A stretch of DNA of 64,000 bases from Alphaproteobacteria bacterium (GCA_020445145.1 JAGRHC010000002.1:1-64000); one strand, 5' to 3'; numbered from the stretch's first letter, positions 8,172 to 19,882 are shown. The notes: generated by a model not told the origin, from the letters alone. Numbers and translations: made by a program.

Positions 8172-9452
8172 ATGAAATACCCCAAGCCTCAGGGCGACCC
8201 CGCAAAAACACTTCTCATTATTCTCGTCGGTGCCTGCCTCGTAGTCGTAGTGGACCTGTTCCTGCTTGGCGGAGAAAAAGACATATGGCGCGCAAAGCCG
8301 CAAGCCATGAGCCCCGAGCAAGTCGCACAGCTTGAAAGCACGCACCAGCGCTACCTGCAACAAGGTGCCGTCTATGAAGAAGGGCTGGCCTTCGCCCGTG
8401 CCGAAACCCCGGCTCAACCCGCAGAGCCAAAAGAAGAAAACTATCTGCCGGATCTACCAAAAGAGCAAGCCGCCGATACCCCGGACGACCTGACCTATAG
8501 ACTGGCCAGCACCCCCAACATCTATCCCGCCAAAAGCGAACAATACATCGCCCCGGAAAAACCGTCCAAACCCATAGAAATAAAGGCCGAAGCCAAAACA
8601 GAAAAGCCCCGGCCGCCAAAGGCCCAATACAAATATGACGAGCCCAAAGGCAAAGGTCTTGTTGTCATTATCATCGACGACATGGGCCTGAACGTCAAAA
8701 ACACACGCGAAGTTGAAGATTTACCGGGCCCCCTAACCCTTTCTTATCTGCCCTACGCCAACAACCTCCCGAAACAAACCGCCTACGCAAAAGGGCAGGG
8801 ACATGAGCTCATGGTACACGTCCCCATGGAGCCACTGAACGGGAAACTCGACGCTGGCCCCGAAGTCCTGAAAACAAACATGGACAAAACCGCGTTCAAC
8901 AAGGCGCTGGAAGACGATCTCTCCCAGTTCTCCGGTTACGCAGGCATAAACAACCACATGGGAAGCCGCCTGACGCAAGACCCCGCGGCCATGCGCCTCG
9001 TCATGGCCGCCTTGAAAAAACGCGGCGTCTATTTCGTTGACTCTAAAACAATCGGTACATCCGTAGCCGCCGACATTGCCGCCGAAAGCGGCCTTCCGTA
9101 TGCCGAGCGTGATGTCTTCCTCGACCACGAAATGACATCGGCCTTTGTTGAAAACGCGCTGCGAAAACTGGAAAAAACCGCCTACCAAAAAGGCTACGCC
9201 ATAGCGATCGGCCACCCGCACGACGTCACCATCGCCGCCCTCGAAAAATGGCTTCCGACACTCAAAGAAAAGGGCCTGACCCTTGTCCCGGCTAGCGCAG
9301 TCGTCAAACACGTAAAAGAACCGATCCTCGCAACCGCAGAGCATCAGAGCAATCATATCAAAACTTATGAAGCCACCTACGGCCCGGCGCCACACGAAGG
9401 ACTGTCTTGGGAAGAACGCGAAGGCAGTTCAGAACAAACGCTTCAGGAATAA
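8172..9452 (+). CDS. Divergent polysaccharide deacetylase family protein
   Basis: About 426 residues. A membrane anchor near residues 10-32 (TLLIILVGACLVVVVDLFLL) is followed by a charged Ala/Pro/Glu/Lys-rich linker (about 80-160) and a C-terminal domain of the YibQ type (divergent polysaccharide deacetylase, PF04748-like). The domain shows VVIIIDDMGLN, AYAKGQGHELMVHVPMEP, NNHMGSRLTQD, FVDSKTIG and IAIGHPHD, matching the family's conserved Asp, His and Glu positions. Probably envelope-associated, with the catalytic domain in the periplasm; substrate unknown. The start at 8172 (MKYPKPQGD) is preferred over 8160. Divergent from trpG, and its stop is one base from the trpE stop. Confidence 0.85.
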   Translation: MKYPKPQGDPAKTLLIILVGACLVVVVDLFLLGGEKDIWRAKPQAMSPEQVAQLESTHQRYLQQGAVYEEGLAFARAETPAQPAEPKEENYLPDLPKEQAADTPDDLTYRLASTPNIYPAKSEQYIAPEKPSKPIEIKAEAKTEKPRPPKAQYKYDEPKGKGLVVIIIDDMGLNVKNTREVEDLPGPLTLSYLPYANNLPKQTAYAKGQGHELMVHVPMEPLNGKLDAGPEVLKTNMDKTAFNKALEDDLSQFSGYAGINNHMGSRLTQDPAAMRLVMAALKKRGVYFVDSKTIGTSVAADIAAESGLPYAERDVFLDHEMTSAFVENALRKLEKTAYQKGYAIAIGHPHDVTIAALEKWLPTLKEKGLTLVPASAVVKHVKEPILATAEHQSNHIKTYEATYGPAPHEGLSWEEREGSSEQTLQE

Positions 9453-9453
9453 T

Positions 9454-10986
9454 CTATAAATACTTATCGACGGCCATCTCGGCAGCCGTCAAAACCGCAC
9501 GTGCCTTGTTGCAAGTCTCTTGATACTCGCCCTCTGGCGTACTATCCGCAACAACACCGCCACCGGCCTGCACATAAACCCGACCGTCCTTAACCAGCGC
9601 CGTCCGCAAAGCAATACAGCTATCAAGCGTCTGCCCCGAAAAATACCCGACAGCCCCCGCATAGAATGAGCGCTTGTTCACCTCAAGCTCCTCAATAATC
9701 TCCATCGCCCTGATCTTCGGCGCGCCGCTAACCGTCCCCGCCGGGAAGCCCGCGAACAGGGCATCCACAATATCAAGCCCCTTGCGCAAAACCCCTGTCA
9801 CATTCGAAACGATATGCATAACATGGGAATAATATTCGATCTCGAACTTGCCCGTGACCTTGACGCTACCAATCTCTGCCACGCGCCCGACATCATTCCG
9901 CCCCAGATCAAGCAGCATTAAATGCTCCGCACACTCCTTCGGATCTCCAAGCAGATCAGCCGCCAAAGCCTTATCTTCCTCGGCGCTCTTCCCGCGCTTG
10001 CGTGTCCCCGCAATAGGGCGGATCGTAACCTCTCCATCGCGCACCCGAACCAGAATTTCCGGGCTCGATCCCACCAGAGAAAAATCATCAAACGCCAGAT
10101 GAAACAAAAAAGGCGAGGGGTTCACACTGCGCAACGACCGGTAAAGCTCAAAAGACGGCAAATCAAACGGCACCGAAAAACGCTGCGAAGGCACAACCTG
10201 AAAAATTTCCCCCGCCCGGATATATTCAACAGCCTTCTCAACCATCCCCCGGTACGCATCTGCCGCCGTATTCGAAGAAACCGGTAAAGGAGTCTGAAGA
10301 ATCGTCCCGTGCGCAAGCAATTCCGGCGCAAGCGGCGCAAAAAGCTTATCCAGCGCCCCCTCAAGATCGCCGCAGGCATCCTTATAAACGTCCGCCGCCG
10401 TCTCCCGGCTATTCCCCGCATGAGCATAAACCGCTCGCGCCAGCACAATCTGGTTCTTAACATTATCAAAGATCGCCAGCACCTGAGGCCGCATCAAAAC
10501 ACTATCCGGTATCCCCAGGACATCCGGCTTGGTCTGCGGAATATCCTCGATCAGGCGCACCATATCGTACCCAAGATACCCAAACAGCCCAAACGCACAC
10601 ATCGGGGGCAAATCCTGCGGCGTCCCTTCAATCGCACTCTCGGCAATAATCTCCTTAAGCGAAGCAAGGGCGTCAACATCGGAAGCCGCCCAATCCTCGC
10701 CGGAACCATGAGCAACATCAACCCGCCCATCCCGGCACCGCCAGAGCAGGTCCGGCTGCATCCCGATAATAGAATACCGCCCCAGCGTCGCGCCGCCCTC
10801 AACGGACTCCAGCAAAAAACTGTAAACCCCGTGACCGCAAAGCTTTAAATAAGCAGAAACCGGCGTCTCAAGATCAGAAGAAATCCGTGTCCAGACAATC
10901 TGCGCCTTCCCGGCGTCATATTTTCCCCGAAAGTCAGAAAACTCCGGAAACAGAACCTTACGGCGAACCGCCCCGACACCGCTCAT
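9454..10986 (-). CDS. trpE: Anthranilate synthase component I
   Basis: Chorismate-utilising subunit that makes anthranilate with the TrpG amidotransferase. 510 residues, typical length. The C-terminal chorismate-binding domain includes PSPFLFHLAFDDFSLVGSSP, IRPIAGTRKRG, LLDLGRNDVGRVAEIGSV, GTVSGAPKIRAMEII and CIALRTALVKDG. The N-terminal regulatory domain has the LLESVEGG stretch expected for tryptophan feedback binding. The ATG lies three bases after the stop of the PpiD-like gene, so the two are co-transcribed. Separated from trpGDC by one opposing gene. Confidence 0.96.
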   Translation of the reverse strand: MSGVGAVRRKVLFPEFSDFRGKYDAGKAQIVWTRISSDLETPVSAYLKLCGHGVYSFLLESVEGGATLGRYSIIGMQPDLLWRCRDGRVDVAHGSGEDWAASDVDALASLKEIIAESAIEGTPQDLPPMCAFGLFGYLGYDMVRLIEDIPQTKPDVLGIPDSVLMRPQVLAIFDNVKNQIVLARAVYAHAGNSRETAADVYKDACGDLEGALDKLFAPLAPELLAHGTILQTPLPVSSNTAADAYRGMVEKAVEYIRAGEIFQVVPSQRFSVPFDLPSFELYRSLRSVNPSPFLFHLAFDDFSLVGSSPEILVRVRDGEVTIRPIAGTRKRGKSAEEDKALAADLLGDPKECAEHLMLLDLGRNDVGRVAEIGSVKVTGKFEIEYYSHVMHIVSNVTGVLRKGLDIVDALFAGFPAGTVSGAPKIRAMEIIEELEVNKRSFYAGAVGYFSGQTLDSCIALRTALVKDGRVYVQAGGGVVADSTPEGEYQETCNKARAVLTAAEMAVDKYL

Positions 10987-10989
10987 AAT

Positions 10990-12939
10990 CTAGTAACTTT
11001 CTGTCTCACTAGAAGGCGCATAGGTTTTCTCAAGAAGATTATTATTCGTCATCGCCGTATACTTCTTCCCGATAGATTCAATATACATCGCAAAAACCTC
11101 ATCCTTGGTTTCTTTTTCCACCGTAGAGAGAACCTTGGGAAGAACATCACGCTCCGACGCTTCATCAATCTCCGGTAACGTATAACCGGTAATCTTAACC
11201 AGTGCACTTCCACCTTCAAGCGGAATAAAAGTATACCCGCCGACCTTGGTCTGGAATATAACCGGGCGTCCGCCTTCTGTCACCGGCGCAGGCAAAACCC
11301 CGCCAATCGTAATCCCTTTAATCTGCTGAATATCCTTCTTCGCATCCTTCGCAATCGCCTCAAGATCCGTCTTGCCGTTCAATAACTTCTCCAGATCATC
11401 CGAAATCTTTTTGCCGTTCACAGCCCGCTGCTGATCCGCCATATACTGAGCCGAAATCTCCTCCTTCGCATCTGCAAAAGGCTTAAACGACTTCTCCTGG
11501 ATCGACGCAACCTGAATAGCTGCAAAATGCCCGCTAGGAAGCTCAATCACACGAGAAATCTCACCCTGCTGCAAATCAAAAGCCGTTTTAACGATTGTAT
11601 CGCGATCCTTTTCCTGATCATCCCCATAAGGAAGAAAAGCATTCTCCCCCTTGTCATCCTGCCCAAGATCACTCGTCGCAGGAATATCAACAATCTTGAG
11701 CGGAACCTGCTTACCAGCCTCATCAAGCGTAGCCCCACCCGCAAGCGCATCATCAAGCTCCGAGGAAAGCTCATAAACACGATCATCAACCTTAATAGAG
11801 AGCAAATCCTCACGAATTGTATCCTGCACATCCTTAAGCGCCTTGGTGTGCTCAGGAATAACTTCAATCAAATGCGCAACGTGATACCCAAGCGCCGTCT
11901 GCAAAGGCCCGATATACTCACCATCCTTGGCATTGGTCACCGCATCCTTAAATTCAACCGGCAACATATCAATCTCAAACGGAACAGGCGGCGTAAGGGG
12001 AATATTGTCACTGTCCTTCATCGCTTTAATCGCATCTGGAAGGCTCTTCCCATCGTCCTTCACCATCTTGATAACCTTCTCGGCCTCCTCAAGCGTCTTC
12101 AAAATAGCCTGCTCCATCACATGCTTCTGAGGATCAAGAAACGCATCGATATTATCATCATAATATTTCTGAATTTCATCATCACTAACCGCAATCTCCG
12201 ATTTCAGATTGCTCCCGTCGATAATGCCGATCTTAAGGGCTCTATATTCTGGAATAGCAAACTTGGAGTCCTTCAAAACATCATACAAACGCTGCAACTG
12301 CTCATCCGTCGGCGCAGCAACATCTGTAATTTCATTATCCATGAAAGCAACAAGCTCTATGTCGCGCGTCTGGTGCTGAAAGGTCACAAGATCACGCGAA
12401 AGCTGTTCAGATCCGCCTTCAAAACTCTTTTGAACCGTATCGGCCAGGATGTTGCCGATCATCTCCCGGCTGATCCCTTGCGTAAACATATCCTCGGTCA
12501 TCCCTTGCGCCGCCAGAACCTTCTCAAAAGTCTGCTGCAATGTTTGACCATTCTCAACAAGAGGCGAAATAACTTCAGCAGTCTTCTCGGCAACCATGCT
12601 CTTGTCGATCTTCAAACCAAGACGGTCAGCCTCCAGCATAACAAAATTCGCCCGAACTTCCGAAGCTAGCACTTCCTGCAAATACCCTGTCTGATATGCC
12701 TGCTGGGGCGTCATCCCAACGCGGGCCACAGCACGGCGGAGAGTCCTGTCAAAACTCTGCAAACTGATGGAATGCCCCTCAATCTTCGCAACATCGGAAT
12801 CACCAACAGACAGCCCTCGGCCGAAAACGCCGTTCACATCCATAAACACCAGTCCCAAAACCGCCATCATCAACAAGCCGAAAAGAACAAACTTCATAAT
12901 ACTTCCGACCGCACCGCTGCGCATGGACTGCATAACCAT
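10990..12939 (-). CDS. PpiD/SurA-type membrane-anchored peptidyl-prolyl isomerase
   Basis: Periplasmic folding factor for exported proteins, held at the inner membrane. 649 residues. A single N-terminal membrane segment (about residues 14-34, MKFVLFGLLMMAVLGLVFMD) is followed by a SurA_N_3-like chaperone domain (about 45-180, with LRRAVARVGMTPQQAYQTG) and a parvulin-like PPIase segment (about 240-370, with LGYHVAHLIEVIP). A second degenerate parvulin-like stretch may lie about 390-530. Parvulin catalytic residues are only partly recognisable, as is usual in PpiD. Directly upstream of trpE, an arrangement common in alphaproteobacteria. Two possible starts (12939 and 12933). Confidence 0.88.
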   Translation of the reverse strand: MVMQSMRSGAVGSIMKFVLFGLLMMAVLGLVFMDVNGVFGRGLSVGDSDVAKIEGHSISLQSFDRTLRRAVARVGMTPQQAYQTGYLQEVLASEVRANFVMLEADRLGLKIDKSMVAEKTAEVISPLVENGQTLQQTFEKVLAAQGMTEDMFTQGISREMIGNILADTVQKSFEGGSEQLSRDLVTFQHQTRDIELVAFMDNEITDVAAPTDEQLQRLYDVLKDSKFAIPEYRALKIGIIDGSNLKSEIAVSDDEIQKYYDDNIDAFLDPQKHVMEQAILKTLEEAEKVIKMVKDDGKSLPDAIKAMKDSDNIPLTPPVPFEIDMLPVEFKDAVTNAKDGEYIGPLQTALGYHVAHLIEVIPEHTKALKDVQDTIREDLLSIKVDDRVYELSSELDDALAGGATLDEAGKQVPLKIVDIPATSDLGQDDKGENAFLPYGDDQEKDRDTIVKTAFDLQQGEISRVIELPSGHFAAIQVASIQEKSFKPFADAKEEISAQYMADQQRAVNGKKISDDLEKLLNGKTDLEAIAKDAKKDIQQIKGITIGGVLPAPVTEGGRPVIFQTKVGGYTFIPLEGGSALVKITGYTLPEIDEASERDVLPKVLSTVEKETKDEVFAMYIESIGKKYTAMTNNNLLEKTYAPSSETESY

Positions 12940-13084
12940 AGTAATAAAATCCCTAAATATAATAGTTCAAATAGACGACTCCGCACTATAAGGACCCATT
13001 CCGGGCGGAGCAAGGCCCATATTGCTTTCTAACGCTTCGAAATGTAGGGTGCGTGCGTAAAGAGTCAAAGATAGAGGAAATAAG

Positions 13085-13843
13085 ATGAAAAAACTAATCG
13101 CCGGGAATTGGAAGATGAATGGAAGCATCCAGAAAAACGCTCTTCTGATTCAAGGGATTATCAAAGGCATAGAGGCCGAGCCCAATCTTCTCTCGGCCTG
13201 TGACTTTGCCGTTTTCCCCCCTTTTGTATTTATCCCGTCCATAAACAAAGAAATCAAAAACGCGGCAGGAAAAATAATTCTAGGCGCGCAGGATTGCTCC
13301 GCATTTGATGCCGGCGCATACACAGGCGAAGTTTCTCCGCTGATGTTAAAGGAAACAGGCTGCACACATGTCATCCTAGGTCACTCGGAACGCCGCCAAT
13401 ACCATGGCGAAACAGACGAACTCATTTCCCGAAAAGCACAAGCCGCAAATAAAGCAGGTTTGATCACGGTCATCTGCGTCGGAGAAACCCTCGAAGAACG
13501 CGAAGCCGGAGAAGCGCAAAAAATTGTAGGCCGTCAACTTTCATCGTCTATACCGGAAACCGCAACGGCCGAAAATACCATTATCGCCTACGAGCCTGTC
13601 TGGGCCATCGGCACCGGCAAAACAGCCACCCCGGATGACGCGCAGGCCATGCATGGTTTTATTCGCAAAAAACTAAACGAACAGCTTGAAGATTCTCAAA
13701 AACTGCGTATTTTGTATGGCGGTTCAATGAAGCCTGAGAATGCAAAAGACCTGTTGGCCGCCCCGGACATAGACGGAGGCCTCATCGGGGGAGCGAGCTT
13801 GCAGGTGGCAGATTTTCTGTCCATCGGCCGCGCAGCTTTATAA
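13085..13843 (+). CDS. tpiA: Triosephosphate isomerase
   Basis: Interconverts dihydroxyacetone phosphate and glyceraldehyde 3-phosphate in glycolysis. 252 residues, a TIM barrel. Motifs: AGNWKMNGS (catalytic Lys), VILGHSERRQ (catalytic His) and AYEPVWAIGTGKTA (catalytic Glu). The C-terminal phosphate-binding loops LYGGSMKPEN and GLIGGASL are intact. The ATG follows AGAGGAAATAAG. First gene of a plus-strand run (tpiA, secG, pyrG), divergent from the PpiD-like gene across 145 bp that must hold both promoters. Confidence 0.97.
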   Translation: MKKLIAGNWKMNGSIQKNALLIQGIIKGIEAEPNLLSACDFAVFPPFVFIPSINKEIKNAAGKIILGAQDCSAFDAGAYTGEVSPLMLKETGCTHVILGHSERRQYHGETDELISRKAQAANKAGLITVICVGETLEEREAGEAQKIVGRQLSSSIPETATAENTIIAYEPVWAIGTGKTATPDDAQAMHGFIRKKLNEQLEDSQKLRILYGGSMKPENAKDLLAAPDIDGGLIGGASLQVADFLSIGRAAL

Positions 13844-13856
13844 AGGAAAGTAAATT

Positions 13857-14327
13857 ATGGAATCGGTTTTGCTTGTTATTCACCTGTTTTTGGCCATCGC
13901 GATTATTATCCTGGTCCTGCTACAGCGCTCCGAAGGGGGCGGCCTCGGTATCGGTGGAGGAGGAGGGGGGCTCGGCAGTTTCGCTAGTGCCCGGACAACA
14001 GCTAACGCCCTGACAAGAATGACGGCAATCTGTGCTGCCGCGTTTTTCACAACATCTATCATTCTCGCAATCATGGCCGGTGGCCACACCAAGGCTAACC
14101 AGGGGCTCCTGAGCGCCTTGAGTGCAAAAGACGTAAAAACGGAGGCGCCAGCCGCCCCGGCCGAAGCATCACCGGTAACAATTACAATGCCGCCTCAAAT
14201 GCCGGCAGAAGTAAAAGACGCCGTTGAGAATGCTGGCGAAGCGAATGTAGCACCCGCCGCAGAGACCACAACCACGGACCAACCGAACGAAGAAAAGCCG
14301 GAGCCAGCCGCACCGGTAGCGCAATAA
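13857..14327 (+). CDS. secG: Preprotein translocase subunit SecG
   Basis: Small inner-membrane subunit of the SecYEG export channel. 156 residues. Two membrane segments (about 4-22 and 55-75) flank the characteristic glycine-rich loop LLQRSEGGGLGIGGGGGGLG and LTRMT. The Ala/Pro/Glu-rich tail from about 90 to 156 is much longer than in E. coli SecG (110 residues) but common in alphaproteobacteria. Ribosome binding site AAAGGAAAG. It sits between tpiA and pyrG, a usual alphaproteobacterial order. Confidence 0.93.
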   Translation: MESVLLVIHLFLAIAIIILVLLQRSEGGGLGIGGGGGGLGSFASARTTANALTRMTAICAAAFFTTSIILAIMAGGHTKANQGLLSALSAKDVKTEAPAAPAEASPVTITMPPQMPAEVKDAVENAGEANVAPAAETTTTDQPNEEKPEPAAPVAQ

Positions 14328-15959
<1,632 letters not shown>

Positions 15960-15975
15960 AAATAAGGAGGCCCAA

Positions 15976-16446
15976 ATGTCAGAACATCAAGAAGAAGACC
16001 GCTACCTTCTAGAGGCCATTACCTGCAAAATCAAAGAGGACGGAATCGTTGACGAAAAAGAAGCGTCATTCCTTTTCGATATACAGGAACGTATCGACGG
16101 GATCGCCGCGGAGGAGGGGTTCCACGACCTGTTCGTGAACGCCCTGACATCCTATCTTTTATTCGACAAAGACGCCCCCGGCACACTCAGCACAACACAA
16201 TTCGTCTGGCTCAAGGAACACGTAACCGCCGACCACCTCTATACGTCGCTCGAGAGCGATCTGATCAAAAACCTGATCGTCGAGGCCGAAACACTTCCTC
16301 CCGGCTTCCACGAATGGGTCTGGCACATGGAAACCCACCTCAAGGATTTCGCCGGAGACCTCGACACACTCGAATACGAAAAGAGAACCAGCTTCTACGC
16401 AGAACTAAAAGCGCTTCTGGAAAGATATTTCCCCCACAAGGATTAG
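15976..16446 (+). CDS. Small acidic protein of unknown function
   Basis: 156 residues, strongly acidic, no signal peptide or membrane segment. The N-terminal part (KIKEDGIVDEKEASFLFDI) resembles helical repeats of TerB-like proteins in being an acidic DG-x-V-D-x-x-E motif, but the match is too weak to assign. Trp- and His-rich stretches occur at about 98-115 (FHEWVWHMETHLKDF). A strong ribosome binding site (AAGGAGG) precedes the ATG. It lies 16 bp after pyrG and 59 bp before kdsA, suggesting the same transcript. Confidence 0.72.
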   Translation: MSEHQEEDRYLLEAITCKIKEDGIVDEKEASFLFDIQERIDGIAAEEGFHDLFVNALTSYLLFDKDAPGTLSTTQFVWLKEHVTADHLYTSLESDLIKNLIVEAETLPPGFHEWVWHMETHLKDFAGDLDTLEYEKRTSFYAELKALLERYFPHKD

Positions 16447-16505
16447 TATCATAAAAACAGAACCGCACTTCCCTTTTTACCCTGCATAGGCTAAAACAAG
16501 GCATC

Positions 16506-17327
16506 ATGAAAACAGTCAAAGTACAAACGTTGGAAATAGCCAACAACAGGCCCTTCACCCTGATCGCCGGCCCATGCCAAATGGAAAGCCGCGATCACGC
16601 CTTCGAAATGTGCGGCGCCATCAGGGAGCTATGCCATCAACTGGACATCCCCTTTATCTACAAATCCTCCTACGACAAAGCCAACCGAACCTCCTTGAAC
16701 GGCAAGCGTGGGATCGGACTTGAAAAGGCAATGGAAGTCTTCGCCGACCTCAAAAAAAAATACGGCGTCCCGGTCATAACGGATGTCCACACCGAAGCCC
16801 AATGCGCCGAAGTCGCCCACGTCGTCGACGTTCTCCAGATCCCGGCATTCCTCTGCCGCCAAACCGACCTTCTCATCGCTGCTGCCAAAACCGGAAAAGC
16901 CGTAAATATCAAAAAGGGTCAGTTTTTAGCCCCATGGGACATGGCCAAAGTCGCCGAAAAAGTCTCCCAAAGCGGCAATGACGACATCATGCTCTGTGAA
17001 CGCGGCGCAAGCTTCGGCTACAACACACTGGTGTCCGACATGCGCAGCCTCCCGATCATGGCACGCACTGGCTACCCCGTGATCTACGACGCAACCCACT
17101 CCGTCCAGCAACCCGGCGGAAAAGGGGATTCATCTGGCGGAGACCGCGAAATGGTCCCTGTTTTAGCCCGCGCAGCCATCGCCGTCGGCGTCGCAGGCGT
17201 CTTTATGGAGGTCCATCAAGACCCCGACAATGCCCCGTCCGACGGCCCGAATATGGTCAAACTCGCAGAACTCCCGGAAATTCTCGAGACACTTGTAAAA
17301 CTTGATAAAATCGCCAAGATGCAGTAA
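16506..17327 (+). CDS. kdsA: 3-deoxy-8-phosphooctulonate (KDO-8-P) synthase
   Basis: Condenses phosphoenolpyruvate with arabinose 5-phosphate to give KDO-8-phosphate for lipopolysaccharide inner core, implying a Gram-negative outer membrane with LPS. 273 residues. Motifs: [69 protein letters not shown], and [12 protein letters not shown]. The PCQ motif keeps the Cys that usually marks the metal-dependent class. Upstream of eno, as often seen in alphaproteobacteria. Confidence 0.96.
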   Translation: MKTVKVQTLEIANNRPFTLIAGPCQMESRDHAFEMCGAIRELCHQLDIPFIYKSSYDKANRTSLNGKRGIGLEKAMEVFADLKKKYGVPVITDVHTEAQCAEVAHVVDVLQIPAFLCRQTDLLIAAAKTGKAVNIKKGQFLAPWDMAKVAEKVSQSGNDDIMLCERGASFGYNTLVSDMRSLPIMARTGYPVIYDATHSVQQPGGKGDSSGGDREMVPVLARAAIAVGVAGVFMEVHQDPDNAPSDGPNMVKLAELPEILETLVKLDKIAKMQ

Positions 17328-17359
17328 TATATAAGGATAAGCAGGAGGCTTGTATTTAA

Positions 17360-17725
17360 ATGTCTACAATTGCAGGAGCATCGCAGTACCTTACACAGGC
17401 CACTCTGGCCAACGTACAGGGCTACACAACATCCTCTACAAACCTGCTCGTTGAATCAGGTGCCTCCGCCGTGAGTTTGCTTGACGTGGGCCGCTCTCTC
17501 AACTCTATCGGTGGTCTGGGGCTTTCCACAAACGCCCGAATTTTAAACAAACAACTTCTCGATAAAAACAATGGTACCTTTAACACCTTGTTTTCCGCAG
17601 GTCTCGACAGCGGTGGTTCCACAGTAGAAAGCGCGATCACCATCATCAACTCTCTGCGCTCCACATTGCCGCAAGATCAGGTCCATGAATCCGTCCGTGG
17701 TATCACAATCGACACCTCAACCTGA
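17360..17725 (+). CDS. Small Ser/Thr/Leu-rich protein of unknown function
   Basis: 121 residues, rich in Ser, Thr, Gly, Leu and Asn, with no Cys or Trp, no signal peptide and no membrane segment. The sequence looks like low-complexity helical surface protein (for example ANVQGYTTSSTNLLVESG and RSLNSIGGLGLSTNAR). The composition is vaguely like flagellar axial proteins, but no flagellin motif is present and I do not recognise the family. The ATG is preceded by CAGGAGG at about 11 bases. Located between kdsA and eno with short gaps; its own promoter is not evident. Confidence 0.65.
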   Translation: MSTIAGASQYLTQATLANVQGYTTSSTNLLVESGASAVSLLDVGRSLNSIGGLGLSTNARILNKQLLDKNNGTFNTLFSAGLDSGGSTVESAITIINSLRSTLPQDQVHESVRGITIDTST

Positions 17726-17799
17726 TTTTTTCTTCACTTCCCCCTTTATCTTTGCGTTTTTTCCGTTACAAAGTCATGACAGTAACGATTTGACCATGA

Positions 17800-19104
<1,305 letters not shown>

Positions 19105-19116
19105 GAAATTTTCCTT

Positions 19117-19154
19117 TTCAACGGCATGGGCTTATAATAGCGCATGCCGTTGAA
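19117..19154 (+). promoter_or_regulatory. 12-bp hairpin covering the start codon of the YqgE-like gene
   Basis: Perfect inverted repeat with 12-bp arms (19117-19128 and 19143-19154) and a 14-base loop. The right arm contains the ATG at 19144, so the mRNA start region would be buried in the stem. No T-run follows, so it does not look like the eno terminator. The loop holds TATAAT at 19133-19138, only six bases before the ATG. If that is a real -10 element the transcript would be nearly leaderless and would lack the left arm. Confidence 0.6.
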
Positions 19155-19755
19155 GTTAACGCCACAGACAGCCAGAATTTACCTGCTCACCGCAGCATTT
19201 TTGCTCGCGCTCCCTTCGGCTCTAAGTCTCTATAGCGGTCACACAGGAAAATTCATCATCGCCACCCCCCGCGCCAATCGCGACCCGAATTTCGGGGTAA
19301 CCATGGTTTATATAGCTTATCACAATGGCTGGGGTGCCTTCGGCGTCGTCGTGAACAAACCGCTCCCGGGAGACAAAATAAAAAAATTCCTTGGAAATAA
19401 CAAAGCACCGGCCGAAGCATTCTTCTATGGCGGCCCCGTCAGCCCGAATGAAATTTTTGTAATCCCGCAGGCCACAAAATCCCCTCCCAAAGTAATCCCG
19501 CTCGCACGGTTCAAAAATGAAAACCCCGCCCAGTGGGAAGATTTCATGGCCGGAAAAACCGGTACAAATCTCCGTCTTTATTTCGGCTACGCAGGCTGGG
19601 GCGCGTTGCAACTGGACAAAGAAATGCTGCGCGGCTCATGGGCGATCAAGAACTATGACCCGGCACTTTTCTACGAAACAAAACCACAAAATATGTGGGG
19701 CAGGGCAGTAGACGACCTCAACCCGCAAAATAAAAAAAATCAGCCCGGAATATAA
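19144..19755 (+). CDS. YqgE/AlgH family protein with an N-terminal hydrophobic export or anchor segment
   Basis: 203 residues. Residues about 36-195 match the YqgE/AlgH (DUF179) fold: GKFIIATPRANRDPNF, YIAYHNGWGAFGVVVNKPL, FFYGGPVSPNEIFVI, LRLYFGYAGWGALQLDKE and GSWAIKNYDPALFY are the family's conserved blocks. The biochemical role of the family is unknown. Unlike typical members, which begin at the GxFLIAxP block and are cytosolic, this one has about 35 extra residues with a hydrophobic stretch (IYLLTAAFLLALPSALSLYS), implying a signal peptide or membrane anchor. It follows eno by 39 bp and its start lies in a strong hairpin. Confidence 0.82.
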   Translation: MPLKLTPQTARIYLLTAAFLLALPSALSLYSGHTGKFIIATPRANRDPNFGVTMVYIAYHNGWGAFGVVVNKPLPGDKIKKFLGNNKAPAEAFFYGGPVSPNEIFVIPQATKSPPKVIPLARFKNENPAQWEDFMAGKTGTNLRLYFGYAGWGALQLDKEMLRGSWAIKNYDPALFYETKPQNMWGRAVDDLNPQNKKNQPGI

Positions 19756-19757
19756 AT

Positions 19758-19766
19758 TGTGGATAA
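19758..19766 (-). promoter_or_regulatory. Perfect DnaA box upstream of ftsB
   Basis: TGTGGATAA on the plus strand is the exact complement of the consensus DnaA 9-mer TTATCCACA. It lies two bases after the stop of the YqgE-like gene and 116 bp before the ftsB start, in the same intergenic region as four GANTC sites. Confidence 0.6.
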
Positions 19767-19770
19767 AACT

Positions 19771-19873
19771 GAATCAAATGAACGTGTTGCACAAGATCGT
19801 TCTACTTATGTTCCGGTTAAATCATTGACTCAATTAGATTTTTCACCTTGACGCGATTCAGTGGATATGATTC
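19771..19873. promoter_or_regulatory. Cluster of four GANTC (CcrM) sites in the ftsB promoter region
   Basis: GANTC occurs at 19771-19775, 19827-19831, 19855-19859 and 19869-19873, all in the 127-bp gap before ftsB. About 0.4 sites would be expected by chance in 100 bp of even composition. A -35-like TTGACG is at 19848-19853, just upstream of two of the sites; no convincing -10 was found. Because a ccrM gene is present in this window, methylation-dependent expression is plausible. Confidence 0.6.
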
Positions 19874-19882
19874 TATATCCCT

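Noticed and set aside
11527-12669. 380-codon plus-strand open frame opposite the PpiD-like gene
   Set aside because: Translation rich in Arg, Asn and Ile with no domain; shadow of the real minus-strand gene, which has signal anchor and family motifs.
12979-13010. CTCCGC/GCGGAG dyad between the PpiD-like gene and tpiA
   Set aside because: Only six pairs with a 20-base loop; not distinguishable from chance.
12977-13066. Two GANTC sites before tpiA
   Set aside because: Two sites in 145 bp is not clearly above chance, unlike the ccrM and ftsB regions.
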